The position numbers and the translations under genes are program-made. Of a DNA stretch of 64,000 nt, positions 28,313 to 38,632 are shown one piece after another. Numbering within the stretch: the first letter of the stretch is position 1; each line of letters begins with the position of its first letter. Below the pieces are notes generated by a model, which worked only from the letters and a program-made list of their open reading frames with translations, was not told where the DNA came from and made no database searches. The stretch is from Leptospira andrefontaineae (GTDB lineage Bacteria > Spirochaetota > Leptospiria > Leptospirales > Leptospiraceae). The DNA lies in NCBI RefSeq assembly GCF_004770105.1, contig NZ_RQEY01000010.1, forward strand, positions 248,001-312,000, read 5' to 3'.

Positions 28313-29461
28313 TTGAGTCCTAACAAACCCATTCGACCTTTTAATCTTATTCCATTATGGATCGCAGCAGGCTTTCTATTTTTGGCGTTATTATTTTTTC
28401 TATTTCGCAATTTCAGAAGAACAGGCCTGGACGAAAAGATCAGTGCGGGTAAACCGATCCATATACTTTTCCATGCTGTTGGAAATGATGATGTATATGA
28501 ATTCGGATTTTTAGCCACCATCTTCCCTTCCCAAGAAAGAGTAGGCTTATTTTTCTTTCATCCGATCACTACATTCGAAGATCCGGAAGATAGTTTAGAA
28601 CAAATTAAATCCAAGGCAACTTCTGCGGTAAAAGATGCCGTCCAGGACATCTTAGGTTCCAAACCGAATTATACGGTAAAGATAAACGCTTCTTCTTTTA
28701 TTAAGATAGTAGATATCTTAGGTGGAGTGAATTTATACACTGATAATCGTACTAATAGAATTTCTCCTTCTTATGTACGAGAGCCCGGTTTATATTCTTA
28801 TTCCGGAGAAGATGCATATGATTATGTTTCTTATATGGATAAGAAAGAAACCTTGGACTATCTGGATCGAATCAGCAGACAAGAAAGTGCGGTTTTATCC
28901 GTTTACGAAACCTTATACGAAAACAAAGAACTTCTGAATTCATTTTGGTCGGAGATGGTTTACAGTTTAATAGATTCCGATTTTTCAAAAGAGGATTTTT
29001 ACACTCTTCTAAAATTTGCTACTTCTCATAGACTTGCATTCGGGATCACTGAACTTCCTGGAGAGCCTGCATTAGATCCTAAAACAAGACGTTTATTCTT
29101 AAAAGCGGATCCTGCCAGGGCTTCTGTAGCAGTCCGAAAATTTCATAAAGATGTATCTGCAGAAATTTTCACAGATGGAGAATATGCTAGAACAGAAGTA
29201 TTGAACGGAACTGAGGTGGCAGGTCTTGCAAAAGATGTCAGAACTACTCTTGCGGACAAAAGGATCAAAGTCCTCTCCGTTGATAATGCCTGGACCAAAG
29301 ATATTAAGAAAACGATTATTTTAGATCGTTCCGGGAATACAGCAGTGGCAGATAAAATTTCCTCCATATTAGAAAAAACAAAAGTATATCATGTATTAAG
29401 AAAGGATCTAGGACTGGACTCCACTGTTCTCTTAGGATCCGATATAGAGCCTAAAAAATAA
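28313..29461 (+). CDS. LytR/LCP-like membrane protein with LytR_C domain
   Basis: One N-terminal membrane helix (about 12-32) is followed by an LCP-like domain (about 45-215) and a LytR_C-like domain (about 295-378, [30 protein letters not shown]). LCP enzymes normally move glycopolymers from lipid carriers to peptidoglycan. The classical RSDT and SIPRD active-site blocks are not visible; the aligned region reads [13 protein letters not shown] and [17 protein letters not shown] is kept as [10 protein letters not shown] and the RQ pair as RISRQESAV. The start is TTG, with GAGG 6 bases upstream. It sits in the nadD-yqeK-rsfS group. Confidence 0.75.
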   Translation: MSPNKPIRPFNLIPLWIAAGFLFLALLFFLFRNFRRTGLDEKISAGKPIHILFHAVGNDDVYEFGFLATIFPSQERVGLFFFHPITTFEDPEDSLEQIKSKATSAVKDAVQDILGSKPNYTVKINASSFIKIVDILGGVNLYTDNRTNRISPSYVREPGLYSYSGEDAYDYVSYMDKKETLDYLDRISRQESAVLSVYETLYENKELLNSFWSEMVYSLIDSDFSKEDFYTLLKFATSHRLAFGITELPGEPALDPKTRRLFLKADPARASVAVRKFHKDVSAEIFTDGEYARTEVLNGTEVAGLAKDVRTTLADKRIKVLSVDNAWTKDIKKTIILDRSGNTAVADKISSILEKTKVYHVLRKDLGLDSTVLLGSDIEPKK

Positions 29462-29463
29462 AT

Positions 29464-29841
29464 ATGAGTCCTTCTCCTAAAAACACTTCGGAAAACACAA
29501 TGGAAATCCTGAAAACCATCCATAAGATCATGCAGGATAAAAAATGCGAAGAGATCGCGGTTTTAAACCTGGAATCGGTGCATTCATACTTAAGTTTCTT
29601 TTTGATCTGCACTGTAAACTCCGCTGTACAAGCAAATGCAGTGGCAAGAGAGATCAAAAAGGCATTAAAAAGTTTTAAATTACCTCATAAGGAAACGGAT
29701 AAAACAGGAACATCCGCTTCCTCCGGTTGGACATTACTGGACTATGGCGAATTTATAGTCCATATCATGACTCCGGAAAAAAGAGAATATTATAATCTAG
29801 ACAGACTTTGGAGAGACGCAGAGAGAATTGAGCTCTCTTAA
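29464..29841 (+). CDS. rsfS: Ribosomal silencing factor RsfS
   Basis: Binds L14 and blocks subunit joining in starvation. The family core is [45 protein letters not shown], then [30 protein letters not shown]. Length of 125 is normal. It begins two bases after the LytR-like stop and its last four bases overlap the convergent DUF255 gene. Confidence 0.95.
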   Translation: MSPSPKNTSENTMEILKTIHKIMQDKKCEEIAVLNLESVHSYLSFFLICTVNSAVQANAVAREIKKALKSFKLPHKETDKTGTSASSGWTLLDYGEFIVHIMTPEKREYYNLDRLWRDAERIELS

Positions 29842-31925
29842 TCCTCTACCAATCTTGCTCTCAAACTAGACCAGTCTGATACAGGAAGTTCACAGTGAAA
29901 TCCTACGCATACGTATGCTTTCACTCCTCCTCCTGAATTTCTGTTTTTTAGAAGAAGGAATTTTTCTCCATTCTCTTCCGCTTCTTTATCATTTGCCCAA
30001 ACAAGAACTGTCTCGGGTAAAAATAAAGAACCTACACCTTTCCAGATAGGCAATAATTCTTCTTGGGAAGAATAGACTACAGCAAGTTCTCTTCCCGGGG
30101 ATTTTCTTAGCCATAACGCAGAAAGCATATATGGATAATTCATCGGATAGGTTTCCATATCAGGTTTGAAATATGAGAAAATAGAATCTGCATACTGCAG
30201 ATATTTTTCCGAATCCACCACGCCTAATTTCGAAAGTAGTACAAACGCAGTTGCAAATGAACTATTTGCAGAAGGTTCCACCCCATCATAACCATCTACT
30301 GTTCTTCTGAGTAATGCCTCTCCATCAATTCCTGAATCAAAGAACGCACCAGCGGGACTTCTGAAAAGTCGGATCGCTTCTTCAGTGTATCTGATCGCGT
30401 TCTCCAAATATCTGAACCCTTTTCCTGCTTGGAATAAATACAGAGAAGCTAATACGAATTCAGCATAATCAGTACTGTAAGCTAGAAACCTTGCTTCTCC
30501 TTCTCTAAATCTTCTGAGTAATCGGCCATCTTCTCGGATCAGATTGTTTTCTAAAAACTTATAGGTTTCTTCCGCTTCTCTTAATAGATCCCCGTCCCCA
30601 AATGCCATTGCGGCTTTTGTTAGGGCTTTGATATACAAACAGTTCCAAGAGAATAAGATCTTATCGTCCCTAAGCGGGCGAATCCGGGTAGAGCGTTTTT
30701 CTAAAAGTTTTTTTCTGTTTCTGGAAACGATCTCTTCTAACTCGGAAGGTTCCAAACCATGGAGCCTGGAGAAATTCATCCTGAATGTTTCGTGTAGGAT
30801 ATTTTTCTCTTCGAAATTTCCTTTTTCAGTAATATTCCAAAATTCATCTAAAAGAGAAGAGTCTTGTCCGCAGATTTCTCTTATTTCTTCTTTTGTCCAA
30901 AGATAGAATAGACCTTCTTCCCCTTCCGAGTCCGCGTCCTCTGCACTTGCGATCCCACCGCCAGATAATCTCATATCTCTGTGAAGATATTCGATCACAT
31001 CATAGGCATAATCTTTATATTTTTCTTCTCCTACTGCTTGGTAACATTCTACCAATGCTTCTAAGAAGAGTGAATTATCATATAACATCTTCTCGAAATG
31101 AGGGACCAACCAATGATGATCCGTGGAATACCTACAAAGTCCTCCACCGATCTGGTCGTAGATCCCACCTTTTTTCAGAGCGGTAAGGGTCTCTTCTACC
31201 ATTTCCAGAGCTTTAGGTTCTCCGGTAGATTTATGATAACGTAATAAAAAGCTAAGGCCCATGCTGGGCGGAAATTTATTTACTGAATTGGATTTGAAAC
31301 CGGCATACTCCGGATCATAGAGTCGATCATATAATAAAAATCCATTTTCGAATACTTCCGGTCCTGGAGAAGCAGCCGATGTTTCCGCAGAGAGCGCTTT
31401 GGTTTCCTCTGATTCTTTTAAATGTTTGGTCAGATCTTCGGAAGCCTCGAGTAATTCTTCTTTTTTATCTTTCCATAATCCGGTTAAAATTCCCAAAACT
31501 TCTGTAAAACTTTTTCTACCGTATTTAGGGACCGGAGGGAAATACGTCCCACCCGTAATCGGCTTACCTTCAGGTGTTAGGAACATATTCAAAGGCCAGC
31601 CACCTTGCTGTCCCATGGCATGTAACGCATCCATATAAATCCTATCTACATCAGGTCTTTCTTCCCGATCCACCTTAATGGAAACGTAATCTCTATTTAA
31701 AACTTCGGCGGTGGTTTCATTCTCAAACGATTCCTTCTCCATTACATGGCACCAATGACAGGTGGCATAACCGATGGATAAGAAGATCAGTTTATTCTCG
31801 GATTTTGCCTTTGCGAAGGCTTCTTCTGACCAAGGAAACCAGTCTACAGGATTGGTAGAATGTTGGAGTAGATAAGGACTTTTTTCAGACGCGAGTCGGT
31901 TCAATTTTTTATCTGGAGTTTTCAT
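29838..31925 (-). CDS. DUF255 thioredoxin-fold protein (YyaL-like)
   Basis: The N-terminal thioredoxin-like domain starts [23 protein letters not shown] and carries the motif [14 protein letters not shown] with Cys56 and Cys59. Further family marks are [16 protein letters not shown] [18 protein letters not shown] and [15 protein letters not shown]. An (alpha/alpha)6 barrel follows (about 210-600: [32 protein letters not shown]). Length of 695 is normal for this spermatogenesis-associated 20/YyaL family, whose function is not settled; a redox or sugar-related role has been suggested. No signal peptide. It converges with rsfS. Confidence 0.92.
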   Translation of the reverse strand: MKTPDKKLNRLASEKSPYLLQHSTNPVDWFPWSEEAFAKAKSENKLIFLSIGYATCHWCHVMEKESFENETTAEVLNRDYVSIKVDREERPDVDRIYMDALHAMGQQGGWPLNMFLTPEGKPITGGTYFPPVPKYGRKSFTEVLGILTGLWKDKKEELLEASEDLTKHLKESEETKALSAETSAASPGPEVFENGFLLYDRLYDPEYAGFKSNSVNKFPPSMGLSFLLRYHKSTGEPKALEMVEETLTALKKGGIYDQIGGGLCRYSTDHHWLVPHFEKMLYDNSLFLEALVECYQAVGEEKYKDYAYDVIEYLHRDMRLSGGGIASAEDADSEGEEGLFYLWTKEEIREICGQDSSLLDEFWNITEKGNFEEKNILHETFRMNFSRLHGLEPSELEEIVSRNRKKLLEKRSTRIRPLRDDKILFSWNCLYIKALTKAAMAFGDGDLLREAEETYKFLENNLIREDGRLLRRFREGEARFLAYSTDYAEFVLASLYLFQAGKGFRYLENAIRYTEEAIRLFRSPAGAFFDSGIDGEALLRRTVDGYDGVEPSANSSFATAFVLLSKLGVVDSEKYLQYADSIFSYFKPDMETYPMNYPYMLSALWLRKSPGRELAVVYSSQEELLPIWKGVGSLFLPETVLVWANDKEAEENGEKFLLLKNRNSGGGVKAYVCVGFHCELPVSDWSSLRARLVED

Positions 31926-32020
31926 CGATTTTAAGCTGTCTAGACTTTTACTTTAGATTTTTCGATTTGGCAAATTCTTCCGAACCAAAAACCATGCTCC
32001 GTAGGAAGACCAACAACACT

Positions 32021-33664
32021 ATGCTCAGGCCTGCAAATATTCCTTGGTTAAGGAAATTTTATCTGCGACTCTTGCTAGTCGGAGCTTTTGGTTTTCCGGC
32101 TTCACAGTTCGCCCAAGAGTTAGACCCTTCTCTTCAAAATAAGCCTAGAGTTCTGAAACTCACTTTGAAAGAAGCGGTCAACTATGTCCTAGCGAATAAT
32201 ATCACAGTTAGAAACGCTGGGATGGAATTCGTGAAAGCGGATACTGCCGAATTAAAAAATCTATCTCAATATGCATGGACGCTGGTCGGCGGTTTTTCGA
32301 AAACAAAAACTAATCTTCCCCTGAATAATAATAACGTTCTCTCCGGAACAAAGATCTCCAACGATCGGATAAACGTAGGGATCCAAAAAAACTTCCAAAC
32401 TCTGACCTATTTTAGTTTGGAACTCAGCCATACTCGATTCGACGCGGACGCATTCGAGACTCAGGCTGCCGCTGCCAGACTAGGTGCAGTGGGTTCTTAT
32501 TTAGCTGCTCCTCCTCAATACACGGATGCTCTGACCGTAACTCTTGGTCAGGAACTTTTAAAGTATTCTTTCGGGCAGACTGAAAAAGAAAAACAAAAGG
32601 TATTACAACAAAACGCAGTCATTCGTAGGGATGAGCTAGTCAATATTCTCGCACAACTTGTAGTAAAAACTCTGGTAGATTATTGGAGTTTGAGTGTTTA
32701 CGATTCTCAGGTAGAAACTTTCGACAGATTAGAAAAGAATACTAAGAATATCAGGGATCTTACCGTAAGAAAACGTAATCTTGGTCTTTCCGAAGGATTC
32801 GAAGTCAATCAATGGAATAGTGCTCTCACTCAAACTGAGAATAGTTTAGAAAGAGCGAGACTTGCTAGATCGGAAGCGGAAAGAAATTTGATCCGAGTTT
32901 TAAATGTGGATCCAAGTTCTAAAATTTCCGGGATCACCGATCTTCAAGAAAAAGTTCCAAACGATATCAATCCTACTAAAGATTATCAATACGCATTGGA
33001 TCATAGGATCGATCTTAAAAATTTGATCCGTCAAAGACAAATCGCAGAATTAGAACTGAAGATCAAGAATGCAGAGGATATGCCTTCTTTAAAAATTACG
33101 GGAAGTTATTCTACAAGGGGCCAGACATTCTTAAATCCTCAGACAAACTATGTGAATCCTGAAACAGGGATGATGTCTTTTAAGTATCCTGAAAAAACTT
33201 TAAACTTCGCATTATCTTATCCTTTATTTGATACAGGGATCCAAACAGATATCAGAGATGCAAAACTCAAGTTGGATATCTTATCAAAACAAGAAACAGA
33301 ACTTAGAACTCTGATTAAAGAAGAATTAGACAATAGATATTATGCAATCGTTGCAGGACAGGAACTTTTAGAAACCGCTAATACTCGTAAAGAAGAAGCG
33401 GAGAAGTTCTACAAAGGTGTCCAAGCACGTTTTAACCAAGGAAGATTCACTGCTGTATTAGTAAAATCCGCTCTGGACGGGTTGATCCAAGCCGAGCTAC
33501 AAGTCGCTCAAGCAAGGATCAACTTTAACGTGGATATTATCCGCTATGAACTAGCAAGAAACTCCGTTTTCGAAAAATTCGGAGTGAATGTGGATGAGAT
33601 CGTAGACACGATCATCAAAAATGAAGTAGCTCGAGCGCAACAAGCTACTCCATCTAATAACTAA
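32021..33664 (+). CDS. TolC-family outer-membrane efflux protein
   Basis: Outer-membrane channel subunit for export systems. A signal peptide ends about ASQFAQ. The repeating coiled-coil halves start [24 protein letters not shown] and, in the second half, [43 protein letters not shown], with a final [37 protein letters not shown]. This is the usual TolC pattern of two repeats. Starts at 31967 (TTG), 31994 (ATG) and 32021 (ATG) are possible; the last gives the most typical signal peptide and has AGGA 14 bases upstream. No transporter partner is adjacent. Confidence 0.85.
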   Translation: MLRPANIPWLRKFYLRLLLVGAFGFPASQFAQELDPSLQNKPRVLKLTLKEAVNYVLANNITVRNAGMEFVKADTAELKNLSQYAWTLVGGFSKTKTNLPLNNNNVLSGTKISNDRINVGIQKNFQTLTYFSLELSHTRFDADAFETQAAAARLGAVGSYLAAPPQYTDALTVTLGQELLKYSFGQTEKEKQKVLQQNAVIRRDELVNILAQLVVKTLVDYWSLSVYDSQVETFDRLEKNTKNIRDLTVRKRNLGLSEGFEVNQWNSALTQTENSLERARLARSEAERNLIRVLNVDPSSKISGITDLQEKVPNDINPTKDYQYALDHRIDLKNLIRQRQIAELELKIKNAEDMPSLKITGSYSTRGQTFLNPQTNYVNPETGMMSFKYPEKTLNFALSYPLFDTGIQTDIRDAKLKLDILSKQETELRTLIKEELDNRYYAIVAGQELLETANTRKEEAEKFYKGVQARFNQGRFTAVLVKSALDGLIQAELQVAQARINFNVDIIRYELARNSVFEKFGVNVDEIVDTIIKNEVARAQQATPSNN

Positions 33665-33675
33665 AAATTTATATC

Positions 33676-34614
33676 TTAAGCTTTCGGAATAGAAGGGATT
33701 TCCAATTGGATCGGTTCCCCTTCTAATGCTTTTAAGAACTCAATCAAATCTTTTTTGTCCTGATCTGAAAGTTCCGCAGGTCTTAACATTGGATCATGCA
33801 CGGCTTTAGAATGGCCACCTTCTGCAAAATGGTTCACAGTATCTTCAATCGATCCGAAAATCCCGTTATGCATGAAAGTTTTCTTTTTGGTAACATCTCT
33901 TAATGTAGGAGTTCTAACCTTGTCTTTGATACCTGCAAGACCTGTTGTATGCAATTCGGAATCAGAGAAGTTCGGCCCTTGGTGACATTGGATACATTTT
34001 GCCTTGTTCTGGAAAACATCCCAACCACGGATCTGGGCTGGAGTGAGCGCAGTCTCTTCCCCCATCACAAATTTATCGAAGCTTGAATTTTTACTTACTA
34101 TAGTCCTTTGGAAGGTAGAAAGAGCTAAAACAATTCTTTCTCCTGAAATTTCAGGATCTCCATAAGCTTTCTCAAAAAGTTCCTTATAACCTTGGATAGA
34201 AGAGATCCTTTGAATGAGCTTTGTTTCATTCTGGAATAATAGTTTAGAATGTACTTTGTCTTTTACAAGATCCTCCAGCTCTTTTGCTTCAGGATCTTTA
34301 AATACATCCTTATACAAGGCTACGTTGGTAAGAGAAGGAGCCGGATTGTGGATCTTAGTACGAGGAAAACCTTCCGATGGAGAAGCAGTATTATGACAGC
34401 TTGCACAACTTACGTCTTGGTTGAAAGAAAGTCTGGAATCAAAATATAGAGTCTTACCTAACTCCACCTTCTCTTGATTGAATGGGTTATTACTAGGATG
34501 AATTACATTTTTAACAACGAATCCTTCCAGTTCAGGAATGGGCTTTTTTTCCTTACATACGATCAATCCTAAGATCGAAACCAAGAACAGGATCAGGAAA
34601 AAAATACGCTTCAT
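33676..34614 (-). CDS. Dihaem cytochrome c peroxidase-like lipoprotein
   Basis: Reduces hydrogen peroxide in the periplasm or belongs to the related MauG group. A lipobox GLIVC gives Cys20. Two haem c sites are visible: CASCH (70-74) and CIQCH (207-211). Other family features are ELGKTLYFDSRLSFNQDVSC, the tract RTPTLRDVTKKKTFMHNGIFGSIEDTVNHFAEGG (distal-ligand region) and SDQDKKDLIEFLKALEG at the end. Length of 312 is normal. It needs the cytochrome c maturation apparatus, part of which is encoded at 51.8-55.3 kb. It converges with the TolC gene, 11 bases apart. Confidence 0.92.
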   Translation of the reverse strand: MKRIFFLILFLVSILGLIVCKEKKPIPELEGFVVKNVIHPSNNPFNQEKVELGKTLYFDSRLSFNQDVSCASCHNTASPSEGFPRTKIHNPAPSLTNVALYKDVFKDPEAKELEDLVKDKVHSKLLFQNETKLIQRISSIQGYKELFEKAYGDPEISGERIVLALSTFQRTIVSKNSSFDKFVMGEETALTPAQIRGWDVFQNKAKCIQCHQGPNFSDSELHTTGLAGIKDKVRTPTLRDVTKKKTFMHNGIFGSIEDTVNHFAEGGHSKAVHDPMLRPAELSDQDKKDLIEFLKALEGEPIQLEIPSIPKA

Positions 34615-34717
34615 AATTCCTTATCCAGGATGCGGACAAGAATGCCTCTGTCAATCTCCTAATCAGAACGGTTCCAAAAGTCACCTGAGACCATATCTCA
34701 AAGAAAATTCGAAACAA

Positions 34718-34744
34718 TGTCACAAGCAATGACCCAGATGCGTC
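34718..34744 (+). promoter_or_regulatory. ECF41-type promoter
   Basis: TGTCACA (34718-34724) and CGTC (34741-34744) are separated by exactly 16 bases. This matches the target promoter I remember for ECF41 sigma factors. The oxidoreductase ATG lies 25 bases downstream and the ECF41 gene follows in the same transcript, so this is very probably the autoregulated promoter. Confidence 0.8.
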
Positions 34745-34768
34745 TTGCCTTTAGAACCGGAGGCAAGT

Positions 34769-35956
34769 ATGTCAAAGAAGAAGGTATTGATCGTTGGTGG
34801 AGGTTATGCAGGAATCGCGGCAGCCAACAGGTTAGCGCGCAAAAGTTCCGAGGTAGAAATTACTCTGATCACTGCAGAACCGATCTTTAGAGAAAAGATC
34901 AGAAACCACCAAGTAATCGCAGGAACCAAAGGAAAAGATTTCCAGATCCGAAATTTATTGAATTCTAAGGTAAGTCTTATCATCCAAAGAGTAGAAAAAA
35001 TATTTCCAAAGGAAAACAAAGTGCTCTTAAATGATGGGACCACCTTTGAATATGATTACCTGGGTTATACTGCAGGAATGAGAGCAGGAGACCCCGGCAC
35101 CAAAGGGATTAATTATTTCTCGGTGGCAAGTTTCCAAGATTCGGAACGATTGAGAAAAGAATTAACCAATCATCCTAACGCAAGAGTTACAGTACTCGGC
35201 GGAGGACTTTCAGGGATAGAAGTAGCAACAGAACTCGCGGAAAATTATCCAAGTGCAAAAATAACACTTTTGGATTCGGATAAGATCGGGAAAAATTTCT
35301 CTTCAAACGCGGTTCTTTACATGAAAGAAATACTGAAAAATCTTCATGTAAATCTGATAGAAGGAGAAAGAGGGGAATATCTATTAGAAGATAAGATCAA
35401 AACTTCTAGCGGTATCCAAGTCCCCCATGATTATTGTGTAATCTCAGCTGGGTTAGTCGCATCCGATCTGGGAAAGAATTCGGGATTGGAAGCAAATAAG
35501 ATCGGCCAGGTATATTTGAACGAATATATGCAGGTTCCTGAATATTCCAATATTATAGGAGCAGGAGACGCAGTCAAAGTTCCGGGGGAAGAATATTCCT
35601 ATTTAAGAATGGCATGTGCGACAGCCCTTCCAATGGGAATTTATTTAGGAGAGAGGATTTCTAACCTAATGGGAAATAAATCTGCAATCGGGCAAAAACC
35701 TTTCGAGCTGGCATATGTAGGACGTTGTGTAAGTTTAGGAAGAAAAGAAGGACTATTCCAATTCTTAAACTATGATGATAGTCCTAAGGAAAAGTTTTGG
35801 ACTGGAAGATTAGGTGCTTTTGTGAAAGAGCTTATTTGTAAATTTACAGTCTTCTCTTTTAAGGCCGAAAAATATTTCGATTTTTATACGATCCCTCAAC
35901 CTAAAGAAAAAACTTCAGCCAAACAAAACGAAAGATTAGTAACGGCAGAAAAATGA
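34769..35956 (+). CDS. FAD-dependent pyridine nucleotide-disulfide oxidoreductase (NDH-2-like)
   Basis: A two-dinucleotide-binding-domain flavoprotein. The FAD motif VLIVGGGYAGIAAANRLAR is at the N-terminus, the NAD(P) motif VTVLGGGLSGIEVATELAE at about 145-163, and the second FAD contact NIIGAGDAVKVPG near 275. No membrane segment is obvious; the C-terminal part ends with a charged tail. The start at ATG 34769 has GGAGG 6 bases upstream; the earlier in-frame TTG at 34745 lies at the ECF41 promoter and is excluded. It shares ATGA with the sigma gene. Such oxidoreductases are typical partners of ECF41. Confidence 0.9.
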   Translation: MSKKKVLIVGGGYAGIAAANRLARKSSEVEITLITAEPIFREKIRNHQVIAGTKGKDFQIRNLLNSKVSLIIQRVEKIFPKENKVLLNDGTTFEYDYLGYTAGMRAGDPGTKGINYFSVASFQDSERLRKELTNHPNARVTVLGGGLSGIEVATELAENYPSAKITLLDSDKIGKNFSSNAVLYMKEILKNLHVNLIEGERGEYLLEDKIKTSSGIQVPHDYCVISAGLVASDLGKNSGLEANKIGQVYLNEYMQVPEYSNIIGAGDAVKVPGEEYSYLRMACATALPMGIYLGERISNLMGNKSAIGQKPFELAYVGRCVSLGRKEGLFQFLNYDDSPKEKFWTGRLGAFVKELICKFTVFSFKAEKYFDFYTIPQPKEKTSAKQNERLVTAEK

Positions 35957-36948
35957 GCACCCAAGAAAGACTAGATCAATTTATAGAAAACAAAGGTTTG
36001 GTCTTCGGGATCGCCTATAAGATGACTGGTAGTGTGGTAGAAGCCGAGGATATTGTACAGGAGACTTTTCTGAGATGGGAAAAATCCAAAGAAGAAAAGA
36101 TCAGATCACCGAAAGCATTTTTATCCACGGTTGCTGCCAGACTCTCCCTGGACTCTTTAAGAAAAGCAAAAAGAAAAAGGGAAACTTATATAGGTCCCTG
36201 GTTACCGGAGCCATTGGCTCCGGAACCTATGGAAGAAGAGCCCGATCCTGAAACATTAGATCTGGCATTTCTACATCTATTAGAAAAATTGAATCCGATT
36301 GAAAGAGCTGTCTTTTTGCTGAGAGAAAGTTTCGAAATGGGTTACGATTCCATTTCAAAAGTAGTGGGGAAAAATCAAGAGAACTGTAGGCAAATCCTTA
36401 AAAGAGCCAAAGAATCCCTCAAATCGGATCGTAAAAAGTATGATGCTCCTTCAGAAAAAAGGAAAAAGATCTTCCGAGACTTTTTACTCGCTTCTTCCAA
36501 AGGAAAACCGGAACTTCTCGTTCCTTTCTTAAAAGAAGAAATAGTTCTTTGGTCTGATGGTGGAGGAAAGGTAAATGCTGCACGCATTCCGATTATTGGA
36601 AAAGAAAGAGCTTCTCATTTCTTTATCCGGACAGGAAGCAACAAACTCAAATACACTATGGATTTTTATTTCGGAATGGTAAACGGTGCAGAAACATTGA
36701 TTGGTTATTATAATGACCGACCTGCATATTTACAAAGTTTCCTAATTGATGAAGATGGAATTTCCAAAATTTATTCAGTTTTAAATCCGGACAAATTGAA
36801 ATCAATGGAAAACAAACAAAAGTTAATAGAAGAAGGACTAATGTTTCCGTTAGAAAACTTTTTACTATTCCCACATACATATCGTAAGAAGGTCGCAAAA
36901 TGGTTAAACCCAGTGGCCAAATTAGTAAAATGGGCAATCGTAAGGTGA
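35953..36948 (+). CDS. ECF41-group sigma factor with C-terminal SnoaL-like domain
   Basis: Sigma regions 2 (about 8-75) and 4 (about 105-158) are followed by a SnoaL-like domain (about 172-290) that tunes activity in place of an anti-sigma factor. The ECF41 signatures are all present: WLPEP in the linker (83-87), DGGGKV (202-207) and NPDKL (278-282). Region 2 has AEDIVQETFLRW and region 4 GYDSISKVVGKNQENCRQILKRAK. The tail after NPDKL is about 50 residues longer than that motif. It is translationally coupled (ATGA) to the FAD oxidoreductase, under a matching ECF41 promoter. Confidence 0.93.
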   Translation: MSTQERLDQFIENKGLVFGIAYKMTGSVVEAEDIVQETFLRWEKSKEEKIRSPKAFLSTVAARLSLDSLRKAKRKRETYIGPWLPEPLAPEPMEEEPDPETLDLAFLHLLEKLNPIERAVFLLRESFEMGYDSISKVVGKNQENCRQILKRAKESLKSDRKKYDAPSEKRKKIFRDFLLASSKGKPELLVPFLKEEIVLWSDGGGKVNAARIPIIGKERASHFFIRTGSNKLKYTMDFYFGMVNGAETLIGYYNDRPAYLQSFLIDEDGISKIYSVLNPDKLKSMENKQKLIEEGLMFPLENFLLFPHTYRKKVAKWLNPVAKLVKWAIVR

Positions 36949-37035
36949 AAAACGATTAACATAGGATAATCCATTTATCTCCCGATCCTTTTCTCCTTTC
37001 TTGACTTCGACTCGTCTTTAGGAGAAGATCCGAGT

Positions 37036-37941
37036 ATGAAACGAATACTAACAACAGGCCTATTATTCGGTTTGTTACTCATTCAATGCAGTGGAGGAGA
37101 GAAGATGGAAACAGTTTTAGAAAACAAGATTACATCGCCAAAATTACCAAGCGGATATTATACTTCTAAATTAGGAAAGATCGCCTATTGGATAGAAGGA
37201 AAAGGAAAACCGATCTTCCTACTGCACTCCGCGGGACATGATCATCATGATTTCGAACCCATTCTTCCAAGTTTATCAGAAAAATATAAAGTGATTTCTC
37301 TGGATTGGCCGGGGCATGGATTATCTGAGAATCCTCAACCTGCTACTTCCGCTTCCGCTGTGGAATATGCGGAAATATTACCTGATCTGGTTACACAACT
37401 TGCTCCGGAAGGTGGGATCTTTATAGGAAATTCACTGGGAGGATTTGCATCCATGAATCTTGCCTTGAAAAAACCGGAACTAGTAAAAGGTCTCGTGATC
37501 GTAGATTCAGGAGGATTAAACGACCCGGACTGGATCACTAAAAGTTTTGCAGGATTAAAATCCAAGGTTTGGTTCACTGGGCTCGTATGGAACTTCTTCC
37601 CAAATCATTATATAAAGATCAGAAATAAATACACTGAATCCATACTAAGCAGGATCAAAGAAAGAGAAAATGTGGAAGGTGCAAAAGAAGTGAACGCTTC
37701 TATTTGGAAAAGTTTTTTGGACGAAAGACATGACCTAAGAGAAAAAGTTTCTCAGATCCAAGCTCCTACGTTAATCGTATGGGGAGAATATGATCCCGTC
37801 ATAGATCCGAAGCTCGCACTTAAGCTTCATGAAAGAGTGAAAGGCTCTAAGCTGGCTTATCTAAAAACAGGTCATGTGCCTTTTGCGGAAAATCCAAAAG
37901 AATTCCTAAAGGTCACCCTTCCCTTTTTGGATTCCATCTAA
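37036..37941 (+). CDS. Alpha/beta-hydrolase lipoprotein
   Basis: A lipobox LLIQC gives Cys18. The hydrolase fold begins GKIAYWIEGKGKPIFLLHSAGHDHHDFEPI, with the nucleophile Ser133 in GNSLGGFAS, the acid in WGEYDPVIDP and the His in KTGHVPFAENP. SLDWPGHGLSENP is the strand-4 loop. Members cleave esters or C-C bonds; no substrate can be assigned. It is anchored outside the cytoplasm. It lies 87 bases downstream of the ECF41 gene in the same direction, with TAGGAGA 12 bases upstream of the ATG, so it could be part of that regulon but no second ECF41 box is visible. Confidence 0.87.
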   Translation: MKRILTTGLLFGLLLIQCSGGEKMETVLENKITSPKLPSGYYTSKLGKIAYWIEGKGKPIFLLHSAGHDHHDFEPILPSLSEKYKVISLDWPGHGLSENPQPATSASAVEYAEILPDLVTQLAPEGGIFIGNSLGGFASMNLALKKPELVKGLVIVDSGGLNDPDWITKSFAGLKSKVWFTGLVWNFFPNHYIKIRNKYTESILSRIKERENVEGAKEVNASIWKSFLDERHDLREKVSQIQAPTLIVWGEYDPVIDPKLALKLHERVKGSKLAYLKTGHVPFAENPKEFLKVTLPFLDSI

Positions 37942-38024
37942 GGTATTTTTGGGTTTCCTGAATAATTAGATTTGTAAAATTTCCGTTTGCGGACTTTCTT
38001 TAGAAACCCGCTAACGGGAATTGT

Positions 38025-38621
38025 ATGGATCAAAAAGATCATCCCTGGGAAAAAATATACCAAACCGTGAACCGGATCTCTCCAATACCTAAGGAAGTCT
38101 GGAAAAAATCAGAACAACTATATACGATCCGCAAATTAGAATACGGAGATTTTCTGATCAAACAAGGGGCCCAACCGACAGAGTTTGCATTCGTATTCTC
38201 AGGTGTTTTGAGAGAATATTATCTAACAGACCAAGGAAATGAGTACATTAAAAGTTTCAATTTCCCCGGAGACTTCACAGGATCCTATTTCGATCTACTC
38301 ACTGAACAACCTTCTACCTGCAATATTAGAGCAATCACAGATTGTGAGCTTGCTGTCGCAAAATTCTCAGAGTTCAGAAAACTATTCTCTCAAGACATAG
38401 CATGGGAAAGACTGGGGCGGATTTTTGCAGAAAACTTATTCTTAAAAAAAGCGAGAAGAGAATATGAACTCTTGGCTTTAAGCGCAGAAGAAAGATACGA
38501 TCTACTTTTAGAATCAAGACCCGAAATAGAAGAGCTTGTTCCTCAATACCATATCGCTTCCTATTTAGGGATCACTCCAGTTTCCTTAAGCAGGATCCGA
38601 GCGAAGAGAAAGAAAGATTAG
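38025..38621 (+). CDS. Crp/Fnr-family transcriptional regulator
   Basis: An N-terminal cyclic nucleotide-binding-like domain (about 25-125) includes LEYGDFLIKQGAQPTEFAFVFSGVLREYYLTDQGNEYIKSFNFPGDF. The C-terminal helix-turn-helix is short: YDLLLESRPEIEELVPQYHIASYLGITPVSLSRIRAKRKKD. The phosphate-binding cassette of cAMP binders (RGE-like) is not present, so the ligand is unlikely to be cAMP. Length of 198 is typical of this subgroup, often placed beside small hydrolases or transporters. It may regulate the upstream alpha/beta hydrolase, 83 bases away. Confidence 0.9.
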   Translation: MDQKDHPWEKIYQTVNRISPIPKEVWKKSEQLYTIRKLEYGDFLIKQGAQPTEFAFVFSGVLREYYLTDQGNEYIKSFNFPGDFTGSYFDLLTEQPSTCNIRAITDCELAVAKFSEFRKLFSQDIAWERLGRIFAENLFLKKARREYELLALSAEERYDLLLESRPEIEELVPQYHIASYLGITPVSLSRIRAKRKKD

Positions 38622-38632
38622 AGAATTTGGAA

